Positions 8,291 to 15,549 of a stretch of 20,462 nt of DNA are shown one piece after another. This stretch comes from an uncultured Candidatus Planktophila sp. (GTDB lineage: Bacteria > Actinomycetota > Actinomycetes > Nanopelagicales > Nanopelagicaceae), in assembly GCA_937927965.1 (NCBI GenBank), contig CALEZA010000071.1, forward strand, positions 1-20,462. The letters are read 5' to 3'. Position 1 is the first letter of the stretch. Each line of letters opens with the position of its first letter. The notes below the pieces were generated by a model. That model saw nothing but the letters and a program-made list of their open reading frames with translations. It was not told where the DNA came from and did not search any database. The position numbers were made by a program, and so were the translations under genes.

Positions 8291-8668
8291 ATGAAGAGCA
8301 TCAAAGAGTTCAATCGCCGTATCGCAGAGAAGATCACTGCTGGGGTATCGACGATGTGGTGTGCTTATATTTTTGCAGCAATTGCATTGATTTCACTTCC
8401 CGCAGCCATTCGCACAGGAGACTCTCTAGTCATTGTTGCCTGGGTTGCTCAAACCTTTCTTCAATTAGTTCTTCTCTCCATCATTATGGTGGGACAGCAA
8501 TCTTCAGCAGAGAGCGTTGCTCAGAAGATCAATGAGACTCACACTGCTTCCCTTGGTGAATTTGAGTTGGCGAAAGAAGCCAGAAATGTTGCCAATCAGG
8601 AGCTAGCTGAACTTAAGTCAATGGCTGCCGAAATACATCGAATTTTGAAGGATGTAGAGAAGAAGTAA
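8291..8668 (+). CDS. Small two-helix membrane protein with C-terminal coiled coil, function unknown
   Basis: This is a 125-residue protein with two hydrophobic segments (about residues 21-41, MWCAYIFAAIALISLPAAI, and 46-67, ending LLSIIMVGQ), then a charged helical tail (about 70-125) rich in Glu, Lys and Ala that looks like a coiled coil. The layout of two closely spaced helices followed by a VGQQ-type exit recalls DUF1003 or low-affinity iron-permease-like small membrane proteins. That is a resemblance only and I do not assign it. It starts 9 bp after the esterase gene. Its stop codon directly abuts the stop codon of the convergent phosphatase gene with no base between them. Confidence 0.75.
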   Translation: MKSIKEFNRRIAEKITAGVSTMWCAYIFAAIALISLPAAIRTGDSLVIVAWVAQTFLQLVLLSIIMVGQQSSAESVAQKINETHTASLGEFELAKEARNVANQELAELKSMAAEIHRILKDVEKK

Positions 8669-9085
8669 TTACTCATCACGCATGAGATAGTCAACAAAGT
8701 AACGGTTTTCCAAACACCCTGAATATCTCTTCTGGCGAATAGCATCGACAGCATCTTGTGCACTCAAGCCTTCACGCATTAACACTAGAGCTGTAATCAA
8801 CCCTGATCTATTGATGCCATATGCACAGCGAATCAAAACCGTGTCTCCAAGGTGCCACTTGAGGAATGCCCAATCAGCAACTCTCTCCACTTCAACTTCA
8901 AGATCCTCATCGAGTCGCCCATCTAGAAATGGGAATCTAAATTCATCTGTGGGCTTGCTCCACTCAGGAGACGCTGGTTCGAGAGTGACAACCGCATCAA
9001 ATTCAATATCGCCCTCATCTCCATCAGGTGAGGTACCGCCCATATAGAGGCCAGGTGCTATCTGTGAATAGAGTGGAAGGGACAT
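8669..9085 (-). CDS. Dual-specificity / tyrosine phosphatase-like protein
   Basis: This is a 138-residue protein of the cysteine-dependent phosphatase superfamily, compact DSP type. The P-loop is RCAYGINRSG, giving Cys87 as nucleophile and Arg93 as phosphate binder (C-x5-R). Asp55 in FPFLDG sits where the general acid is expected, and IAPGLYMGG near the N terminus is a typical DSP opening. The residue before the Cys is Arg instead of the common His, which may shift the Cys pKa. It is the last gene of the leftward operon, starting 3 bp after the zinc-ribbon gene, with only a weak ribosome binding site. Its target could be phosphoprotein, nucleotide or RNA 5' phosphate; the operon makes a nucleic-acid end worth considering, as inference only. 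Confidence 0.85.
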   Translation of the reverse strand: MSLPLYSQIAPGLYMGGTSPDGDEGDIEFDAVVTLEPASPEWSKPTDEFRFPFLDGRLDEDLEVEVERVADWAFLKWHLGDTVLIRCAYGINRSGLITALVLMREGLSAQDAVDAIRQKRYSGCLENRYFVDYLMRDE

Positions 9086-9088
9086 GAA

Positions 9089-9205
9089 TTACTTAAATCT
9101 CTCACCACAAGTGTTGCATTGGAAGTAAGTGGTGGTGTTGACCCACTTCTGATCAATATCTGTGCTTCGACACATCGGACATTGGCGATTAGCTGTATTA
9201 CCCAT
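9089..9205 (-). CDS. 38-residue zinc-ribbon protein
   Basis: A short frame encodes a protein with two CxxC knuckles: CPMC at residues 9-12 and CNTC at 31-34, separated by 18 residues including QKWVNTTTYFQ. This is the classic compact zinc-ribbon fold, about the minimal size, ending GERFK. The start ATG (9203-9205) has AGGAAG at 9212-9217 with a 6-nt spacer. That ribosome binding site lies inside the last codons of the upstream nuclease-helicase gene, whose stop is 2 nt away. Downstream the phosphatase gene starts 3 nt after this stop. The tight fit on both sides and the four cysteines make it a real gene. It could bind nucleic acid or act as an adaptor to its operon partners. Confidence 0.85.
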   Translation of the reverse strand: MGNTANRQCPMCRSTDIDQKWVNTTTYFQCNTCGERFK

Positions 9206-9207
9206 AT

Positions 9208-12200
9208 TTATCTTCCTTTACAGAGTGTGACAAATTTACCGAGCATCACCATGCCATCTGGGCTGACTGGCTCCATGATGGATAGATGAGGTGAACGCAG
9301 AACATAACAAGCCCATTCAGCGCGAGAGATTGCAACATTGAGGCGGTTAGGGGAGAGAAGGAACTCAATACCTCTTGGGAGATCCTCTGATGAAGAGGTA
9401 GCCATCGAAACAAAGACAACAGGTGCTTCTTGTCCTTGGAACTTATCAACGGTTCCCACACGAATTCCTCTATAGCCTGCTTGAGCAAGGCGTGATTTGA
9501 GATAGCGAACCTGTGCGTTATAACCAGTAACAACAAGGATGTCACTTTCAGCAAGGGGTCTAGGTGCAACAGGATTGCCCTTGCTATCAGTATCTATCCA
9601 CGCTCTTCCAAGAAGCTGTGGAACGCGAGCTAGAAGTTCATCGCCTTCCTCATCTGATTTAACTGTGTTTCCAATGTGATCCACATGGACGATGTGAAGA
9701 CCTGGTGTGATGCCATCAAGGTTTCTCTTGGCGCAGCGTGCATCAGAGTGAAGGCGATCTTCATATTGAAGTCGTGAGACAGGTGCTGCAATAGATGGAT
9801 GGAGTCGATAGGTGGTTTCAAGGAAGTATCCGAGATTATCTGGCATTGTCTTTCGACCATGGAGCAGATGGGAGAGGACAGATTCATTGACAGGTTCAGG
9901 ATGGCTTCCTTGGCTCACCTGTGGAAGCTGTTGAGGATCTCCCAATAGGAGCGCTCTCTTTGCAGCTGAAATCACCACAAGAGAATTAGCAAGTGAGAAC
10001 TGCCCTGCCTCATCAATAACGATGAGATCAAGGCCTAAGGAGCGAACTTCATTGCGGCTAAAGGTCCAGACAGTTCCACCAATGACATATCCATAGGTGG
10101 AGTGCATGGCAGCCCAGGTGCCCACATCATCATTGTGATAGGAAAGCAGAGACTTCTCGGAGCGAGATTTCTTTGCCATGAGAATAGATGAATCAATATC
10201 TCTCACGCTATCCATTAGATTTTCAACTACTGCATGAGATTGTGCAACAACGCCAATCTTCCATCCAGCTTTGACCAAGTTGGCAATTACATGTGCTCCA
10301 ACATAGGTCTTTCCTGTTCCAGGAGGACCTTGGACTGCAACATAACTTCCCTGGCTATCTGCCAAGGAGAGCGTGATGTCTTCAACTGAGTTACCAGTCT
10401 TTACTAGCGCTCCACTTGCCTGGCGCGGTGGGCGGCGAAGAAGAACATCTGTCCATGCGGAGAGTTCAAATGGAGCTTCTCCTGCATCCAATCGAGTGGC
10501 TGTGCGGCCACCTAATTGATCGCGCAGCACTGCCTCGATATGGCGAGTAGGGATGGGAGCTCCAGGCAAGATTGCCATAGGAAGTTGATCCCATGTCTCT
10601 TGTCCTGTCTTTACAACTTCTTCCAATGTGAGACTAGATCCATCGATAGATACGATCTTTGTATTAGCAAAACCTCGTGTGCTGCCTTGAATAATCTTGA
10701 AACCTTCAGGTGCTACTTCATAGAGTACTTGAGGAATCTTCTCAGGATCGATCACATGAGTTAGATCTACTCCCTCTGCCTCAATAATGACTGTTCGGCG
10801 CTCGTTGCGCTGGCGACCTTCTTTGCCCCACATGCCCGCAGAGACTTGGGTTGGAACAATAACCTCGTTACTTGCCTCTAACTCCTCTGCGCTCTTCTCA
10901 GCAAAGTCGAAGATCTTCCACCAAGCAGGTCGCTTCTCGCGATGGTGATAGGAGATTGAAGCTGCAAGAAGTGATAGTCCTTCTTGATCTAGATTCCACT
11001 CTTTGCGATCTTGGGGGAGTCTAGAAAGTAGTTGAAGAGCGATTGGTTCATCGCGTTCTAACTCTTCTTCATCGCTCCACTTCATCGCAGCTACTGGGCG
11101 AAGCTCTGCGATAGAAATTCCTTGCGCCTTTGCTTGCGCTCTAATCCAGTGATCGAGCTGGCGGGTGGAGTCCACATCATCTTCGTTATAGGACTTGATC
11201 TCCTCAAGAGCTGCATTAAATGCCGCTTCATCTCCTGCATGAAGGAGGGCAAGTGCTTTCTCAAATTGGATCACACTTCCTACAGCGTTAGTAACACCCT
11301 CATCGCGCACGCCATCCCAATAAACCTTCTCAATATATTTAATCGACATTGAGGTGGTGGAAAATCTAAAGGCTTTACGAACAATCGAATAAAGATCAAC
11401 AAAGACACCTTCACGCACCAGAGCATCAACCTCAAACTCAAAGACGCTATGGCGTTGAGCCAATCGCAGCATTGCGCTGAGCTCATAGGCTGCGTAGTGG
11501 AAGATGTGCATATCTGGATATTGCTTATGACGCTCTAAGACATAGGAGATGAAGTCGATAAATGCCTGCTTCTCACTTACGCGATCACGAGCATCAAAGG
11601 TGTTAAAGGCATATCCACCTCCGCTGCGATAGAGATAGCCGAACATATATTCAAGGCCATCACCATTTTCAGCAAAGGGATCTCCCTCCATATCAAACCA
11701 AATATCACCCTCTGACTCCTCAGGCATAAGCCCAAGTGCTTCAACATCTTTTGGTTCAAAAATCGGTTTTGCTGCCCCATTGCCTCTGACCTGAATAGCA
11801 GCTTGATCTCGAAGAGAGGTGAAGGTGTCGACAGATACTTCCTTGGGAGGGCGTGGACGCTGCTCATCTTTAGCTTCTGCCATCTGATCAATGGTGCTTA
11901 TACCTGCACCAATGAGAAGTTGGCGAGTATTAGATCTAATTCCTTGAATCAGCGAGAGATCTCTATCGCTCTTGCGACCTTCAACACAGAGATCCTGCCA
12001 GCGACAGCGACCACATGACTCTCGTGGATAAGACCAGAGGGGAGTGGGAGCTTCTTCAAAAGATTCAATGCGTGCTCGGGCGCGATTACGGAACTCTTCT
12101 GCAAGATCCATGAGATCTAAGGCTTGAGCAGACCAATTCTCTTCACCACCCAGCCAGAGATGCACCTCTATCGGTTGTGCATATCCTGACTCCACCATGG

Positions 12201-12690
12201 CAAGTGCATATGCAGCAACCTGGAGAACAGCAGCTCTCTTGGCAGATCGCGCAGACTTTGCATCAACAGGGTCATAGATATATCGCCCCTGCTCATCTTT
12301 GAGAGCTTTACCATTTTCATCTTTACGCAATATCAAGAAGTCGGCAAAGCCCATAAAGTTGTTGTGATAGAAAGTAGCTTGATGGATCGTTTCAATTCCA
12401 TCAAGCGTTGCTCTCTTTGTCTTTTCAGCAGCTGCTCTCAGAGCCTCTGGCGAGAAAGCTGGCTCTCCAATTTTGAGATAACTTCCAGCCCCACGCATCT
12501 TCTCAGCGATTGCGGCCTCATGAGCTCTTCCTTGTTCAATAAGCATCTCCAACTCATCCCCATTTTCAGTGGCAGGAGCATCGAGTGATCCTTCAAGGAC
12601 AGACCAATCGAGGTGGATGCGCTGTGAACACTCAAGTTCTGCAATGAGATCTCGAGGGGAGAGGACCCATTGGTCCTTGAGTTTTCTCAC
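9208..12690 (-). CDS. TM0106-type RecB-like nuclease fused to DEDD-like exonuclease and SF1 helicase
   Basis: This is a three-part nucleic-acid enzyme of about 1160 residues. The N-terminal PD-(D/E)xK nuclease shows Asp117 (MGFADFLIL), Asp143-x-Lys145 (DPVDAKSA) and Gln157/Tyr161 (QVAAYA). Cys21 plus Cys226, Cys229 and Cys235 form an iron-sulfur staple as in AddB, Cas4 and Dna2. The middle has an RNase-H-fold exonuclease pattern: Asp333/Glu335 (WFDMEGDPF), YAAYE, and YNEDDVDSTRQL. The C-terminal half is a Dna2/Upf1-like superfamily 1 helicase: GPPGTGKT 788-795, DEAG 893-896, GDPQQLPQ, TYRLHPSI, GTVDKFQGQE and NVAISRA. I chose GTG at 12690 because it gives a 4-nt GTGA overlap with the ligase stop; a TTG at 12708 would add six residues. 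It fits TIGR03491-type proteins, thought to process DNA ends. Confidence 0.9.
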   Translation of the reverse strand: MRKLKDQWVLSPRDLIAELECSQRIHLDWSVLEGSLDAPATENGDELEMLIEQGRAHEAAIAEKMRGAGSYLKIGEPAFSPEALRAAAEKTKRATLDGIETIHQATFYHNNFMGFADFLILRKDENGKALKDEQGRYIYDPVDAKSARSAKRAAVLQVAAYALAMVESGYAQPIEVHLWLGGEENWSAQALDLMDLAEEFRNRARARIESFEEAPTPLWSYPRESCGRCRWQDLCVEGRKSDRDLSLIQGIRSNTRQLLIGAGISTIDQMAEAKDEQRPRPPKEVSVDTFTSLRDQAAIQVRGNGAAKPIFEPKDVEALGLMPEESEGDIWFDMEGDPFAENGDGLEYMFGYLYRSGGGYAFNTFDARDRVSEKQAFIDFISYVLERHKQYPDMHIFHYAAYELSAMLRLAQRHSVFEFEVDALVREGVFVDLYSIVRKAFRFSTTSMSIKYIEKVYWDGVRDEGVTNAVGSVIQFEKALALLHAGDEAAFNAALEEIKSYNEDDVDSTRQLDHWIRAQAKAQGISIAELRPVAAMKWSDEEELERDEPIALQLLSRLPQDRKEWNLDQEGLSLLAASISYHHREKRPAWWKIFDFAEKSAEELEASNEVIVPTQVSAGMWGKEGRQRNERRTVIIEAEGVDLTHVIDPEKIPQVLYEVAPEGFKIIQGSTRGFANTKIVSIDGSSLTLEEVVKTGQETWDQLPMAILPGAPIPTRHIEAVLRDQLGGRTATRLDAGEAPFELSAWTDVLLRRPPRQASGALVKTGNSVEDITLSLADSQGSYVAVQGPPGTGKTYVGAHVIANLVKAGWKIGVVAQSHAVVENLMDSVRDIDSSILMAKKSRSEKSLLSYHNDDVGTWAAMHSTYGYVIGGTVWTFSRNEVRSLGLDLIVIDEAGQFSLANSLVVISAAKRALLLGDPQQLPQVSQGSHPEPVNESVLSHLLHGRKTMPDNLGYFLETTYRLHPSIAAPVSRLQYEDRLHSDARCAKRNLDGITPGLHIVHVDHIGNTVKSDEEGDELLARVPQLLGRAWIDTDSKGNPVAPRPLAESDILVVTGYNAQVRYLKSRLAQAGYRGIRVGTVDKFQGQEAPVVFVSMATSSSEDLPRGIEFLLSPNRLNVAISRAEWACYVLRSPHLSIMEPVSPDGMVMLGKFVTLCKGR
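9212..9217 (-). promoter_or_regulatory. Ribosome binding site of the zinc-ribbon gene
   Basis: On the minus strand AGGAAG precedes the ATG at 9205 by 6 nt and overlaps the last codons (K-G-R-stop region) of the nuclease-helicase gene. This suggests translational coupling and supports the 38-residue gene. Confidence 0.65.
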
Positions 12691-14093
12691 GAAGTAACTT
12701 CGCTCCAACCCTTTTTGATGTTATCGGCGATCATCGCTTCAGCGATAGCAAGAGCTGCCTTCTCATTAGGCGCCAAGCGCACCTCACGATCAAGCGGTGA
12801 TTTGCGAGTTGAAGAGTAATCGGTCCAGTGAACAACATAGGCAGGGTAGTCAGCGCCCTCCTTATTGGTCTTCCAGACAACAAGCTTGCGAACATCGACC
12901 TTGCCTGAACCTTCTTTAGTCCAGACTTGTCGACGAATCACTGTGCTGGGAGCAAGGGTGCTTTCTTCAACAGTCTCAGGGATAGGAAGCTGTCGAGTGA
13001 TTTGAGACCAGCCCACATCTTCAGTGGTCACAGATTTATCTGTGCGAAGGCGAACAACGATGGAGTTATGGACAGATGCAGATTGCGCCCATCCAGAGAC
13101 CTTCCACTCACCACCTACATATTCAAGGCGTGGATGCTTAATGGTCTTTCCATGGAAATCTTCCAATTGAAGATCCATGCACTTGAGTTCGACCACGATT
13201 GATGGATCTACAAATTTATACATCACACCAGATGATTCGCTGGTGCGACGATATGAACTTGGACGAGTGATTGCAGAGAGCTGGGTGAAGAGTTCCTTGC
13301 GAAATGCGGTATCTCCCACATTTCCAGTGGTGCTCAATGGATCCCAAGATCCATCGTCATGGAGAACTCCAAAGAGGAGAGAGCGCACCATAGAGGTGCC
13401 ATCAACATCACGACGCTCAGTAAAGCCAAGGATGACTGCATCGAGCTCCTTCGTTGGCTTTACCTTGTAGGAGCGACCATCTTCAGATCGTGCAACAAGG
13501 CCTTCCATTCCAGCACCAGATACCTCACGATCGAAGATCTCTGCCACCTCAGTAGAAGACTTGGTAGCGGTGTGTGCAACGAGGTGAAGATTTCCAGTTG
13601 TAGGAAGAGATGAAATCACTTCATAGCGGACTGTGTAAGGAGTTCCTATTGCAGAGACTTCAGGTGATGTCACAAGGTCAAAGATTCCAAAGTTGAGCTT
13701 TGAGGTATCTGCCTTTTCGCCACCAGCAAGAGCCGATGTGACATCTGCAATACGAGTGCGACCTTCTCCTGCAACATAGAGCTCACCTGCAAAGATGGAA
13801 GCGGTATTGAGCTTTGCAGCCTCTGCTGCTTTCAGAATCTCAATATCTCCAGAGATCACACGAGCTGTTGGTGAGACCAACTTCCACGCACCATCATGGA
13901 GGAGGAACCAGAGTTCACCATCGAGCTTGGTGGAGACCATCAAAGGAATTGATAGTCGTCTTTCGATATCAGCAGGTGAGGTGAGTTGATAGTTGGTAGC
14001 TACCACCTTGCGATAGGCGATGATCTGCCCCATCAGAGTTTCATTAGCAAAGGTGCCTTGAGTATCAATAGTTGCTTTTCCAAGTTTTGCCAT
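12687..14093 (-). CDS. ATP-dependent DNA/RNA ligase-like protein with extra C-terminal region
   Basis: This 468-residue protein carries the covalent nucleotidyltransferase motifs in order. Motif I is KLDGE with the adenylated Lys56 (KxDG). Then come SPTARV (Ia-like), FAGEL with Glu104 (III), FGIFDL (IIIa), MEGLVAR with Glu197 (IV) and YKVKP with Lys210/Lys212 (V). DAVILGF and the stretch to about residue 310 look like the OB-fold of DNA ligases. The remaining 150 or so residues are not part of a normal ligase; the last 80 (PAYVVHW ... IADNIKKGW) faintly recall a WGR-type domain. It lacks the usual DNA-binding N-terminal domain. GGTGAG, overlapping the stop of the upstream gene, lies 5 nt before the ATG. 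It should seal nicks or breaks, but DNA versus RNA cannot be decided here. Confidence 0.85.
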   Translation of the reverse strand: MAKLGKATIDTQGTFANETLMGQIIAYRKVVATNYQLTSPADIERRLSIPLMVSTKLDGELWFLLHDGAWKLVSPTARVISGDIEILKAAEAAKLNTASIFAGELYVAGEGRTRIADVTSALAGGEKADTSKLNFGIFDLVTSPEVSAIGTPYTVRYEVISSLPTTGNLHLVAHTATKSSTEVAEIFDREVSGAGMEGLVARSEDGRSYKVKPTKELDAVILGFTERRDVDGTSMVRSLLFGVLHDDGSWDPLSTTGNVGDTAFRKELFTQLSAITRPSSYRRTSESSGVMYKFVDPSIVVELKCMDLQLEDFHGKTIKHPRLEYVGGEWKVSGWAQSASVHNSIVVRLRTDKSVTTEDVGWSQITRQLPIPETVEESTLAPSTVIRRQVWTKEGSGKVDVRKLVVWKTNKEGADYPAYVVHWTDYSSTRKSPLDREVRLAPNEKAALAIAEAMIADNIKKGWSEVTS

Positions 14094-14095
14094 CG

Positions 14096-14809
14096 TTACT
14101 CACCGCCCTTCTCTGCCTTAGCCGCTGGTCGCTTGAGCTCCATGCTAGATAGGTGGAGCAGGAGAAGGAACTTATCTCCATCAATGCGTCCATCGAGGAA
14201 TCCGCGATATGGGCTGCCATTTGCCTGCAAGACAAGAGGGCCTTTACCGCCATCACCTGATGCAAGAAGTGCCACAGAATCTTTCTCGTGGAGCTCCTTT
14301 GCAATGGCATAGAGGAAGTCAAAGGTCACACCATCAACATGGCGCAGTTGCATTGTGCGCTTAATTGCAAACTTGCGAACGAGATCTGCGCGAGGAATGA
14401 GCTTTCCAGTCCAGTTAACAGGAACTTCTTCATTGACATTCGGTGCAACCTCAACGGGTGTGCGACGCTCAGTCTCAGCTCCATCTGGTCCATAGATAAT
14501 CTCCATTACCTCAGGGGCGCAGTAGAGAGGAGTATCTTCTGAATCAAGGAGAACCGTATTTGTTCCACCAATCACTCGACCGACCATCTCCAAATCAATC
14601 TCTGGATCTGAATCGATGAGTTGCTGTGAATAGACATCACCCAGTGATTTCACAAGAGCTGCATGGAGCTTTCCTTCACCAGCTGCCACATACCTCTTAA
14701 ATGTCACAGGCTTTCCATCTTTAGCTGGAGTAGGAGCTGGCTTTGCGGGAGTCGATGTTGCAACGATTGTTGCATCGCGCTTAGTTGAGTTTGAGATATG
14801 TAGTTTCAT
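14096..14809 (-). CDS. Uncharacterised protein in the ligase operon
   Basis: I do not recognise this 237-residue protein. Residues 1-35 are polar and Ala/Pro/Lys-rich, probably disordered. From about residue 36 it looks folded and soluble, with blocks such as KRYVAAGEGKLHAALVKSL, VGRVIGGTNTVLLDSED, VPVNWTGKLIPRADLVRKF and a C-terminal YRGFLDGRIDGDKFLLLLHL. There is no signal peptide, membrane helix, Cys cluster, Walker motif or obvious catalytic motif. The stop is 2 nt before the ligase start, and AGGGG, made partly from the previous gene's stop codon, lies 6 nt before its ATG, so translation of the three genes is probably coupled. Its place suggests a subunit or adaptor of the ligase, as inference. 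Confidence 0.8.
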   Translation of the reverse strand: MKLHISNSTKRDATIVATSTPAKPAPTPAKDGKPVTFKRYVAAGEGKLHAALVKSLGDVYSQQLIDSDPEIDLEMVGRVIGGTNTVLLDSEDTPLYCAPEVMEIIYGPDGAETERRTPVEVAPNVNEEVPVNWTGKLIPRADLVRKFAIKRTMQLRHVDGVTFDFLYAIAKELHEKDSVALLASGDGGKGPLVLQANGSPYRGFLDGRIDGDKFLLLLHLSSMELKRPAAKAEKGGE

Positions 14810-14818
14810 CGCTTACCC

Positions 14819-15421
14819 CTAGAACATCTCAAAGTCGAGGTCATCGACTGAATCGGAGGTGGCTTCTTCTGCAACAGAGACGATACTTGCAAGACCTGCA
14901 AACTCGTAAGTTACATGCTCTCCAATGAGAGCGAAGTACCCATTGTCGTTTGAGACGAGGATGCCTGTCTCAACACTGTAATCAGCGCGAGGATTAAATG
15001 GGAAAGAGAGAATTCCTCCACCATCTAGCTCTGCCTTAATAGATGCTGGAAGTTCTTCTGGATCGAGCATATATGTCACATCAAATTTAATTGTTAGCGC
15101 CTGCTCAGCTGTGATGGATGTTGCTTCAACAACCTCACCGACTGTTGCAGGAAATGTCTCTGGCTTTGAACCATCAGGGTTGATCGCCTCTAACTCACCT
15201 TGTGGAACCCAGACCTGGTCAGGAGTGAAGTAACCCTGAGCTGTCATTCCACTTCGAATCAGGAGTGAACCATCATCGAGAAGTGATGCCTTGGTGCACT
15301 CAGCACCCTTTGCATCAAATGCCACTCGACGACGCTTACCATAGAGAACTTCGCGGTCAATTGGCTTATAAGCAAAGACCGCCGTCTCACCTTTATATGC
15401 AAGGTTGATTGTTTTAGCCAT
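14819..15421 (-). CDS. Uncharacterised first protein of the ligase operon
   Basis: This soluble 200-residue protein opens the leftward operon. It has an N-terminal beta-rich part (FAYKPIDREVLYGKRRRVAFD, then SLLDDGSLLIRSGMTAQGYF), a central WVPQGELEAI, and a C-terminal part with ILSFPFNPRADYSVETGIL and YFALIGEH, ending in the acidic, hydrophobic tail DDLDFEMF. I recall similar LYG...LxDDGxxLxxxG...GY proteins of unknown function in other bacteria, but cannot check this. The DDLDFEMF tail looks like a docking peptide. I chose the ATG at 15421; a GTG at 15445 would add eight residues and neither has a clear Shine-Dalgarno site. It lies head-to-head with the MoxR gene, which suggests a shared role and shared control. 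Confidence 0.78.
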   Translation of the reverse strand: MAKTINLAYKGETAVFAYKPIDREVLYGKRRRVAFDAKGAECTKASLLDDGSLLIRSGMTAQGYFTPDQVWVPQGELEAINPDGSKPETFPATVGEVVEATSITAEQALTIKFDVTYMLDPEELPASIKAELDGGGILSFPFNPRADYSVETGILVSNDNGYFALIGEHVTYEFAGLASIVSVAEEATSDSVDDLDFEMF

Positions 15422-15549
15422 GTGAGCAATCTTAGGCGTGGCCACCGACGAGTTCTAGGGGCGAGCTGCCCAGAATCTAGTCATGACCGCCAAAAGGGCT
15501 CAATATGTCAGGGTTATCGGCGATAATTACCACCTATCCAAGGAGCGGC
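15422..15549. promoter_or_regulatory. Divergent promoter region between the ligase operon and the MoxR/VWA operon
   Basis: These 128 bases separate two head-to-head operons. The plus strand has GATAAT (15522-15527), a fair -10 box, 22 bp before the MoxR start. The minus strand has TAGATT and TAGAAC boxes upstream of the leftward start codons. No -35 box is convincing on either strand and no clear operator was found. Shared control of the two operons is likely from the layout. Confidence 0.4.
15540..15545 (+). promoter_or_regulatory. Ribosome binding site fixing the MoxR start
   Basis: AAGGAG stands 4 nt before the ATG at 15550. The earlier in-frame ATG at 15505 has no such site, so the shorter protein is preferred. 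Confidence 0.7.

Noticed and set aside
9208..12690. Cas4 or a named antiphage system component
   Set aside because: The iron-sulfur nuclease resembles Cas4 in motifs only; there are no cas genes, repeats, methylase or other defence markers in the window.
12687..12708. Possible frameshift splitting one ligase-helicase gene
   Set aside because: Both proteins have complete domain sets and their own start and stop; the short overlap is ordinary translational coupling.
15505..15549. Longer MoxR protein starting at the ATG at 15505
   Set aside because: AAGGAG lies 4 nt before the ATG at 15550, and the extra 15 residues do not resemble MoxR N termini.
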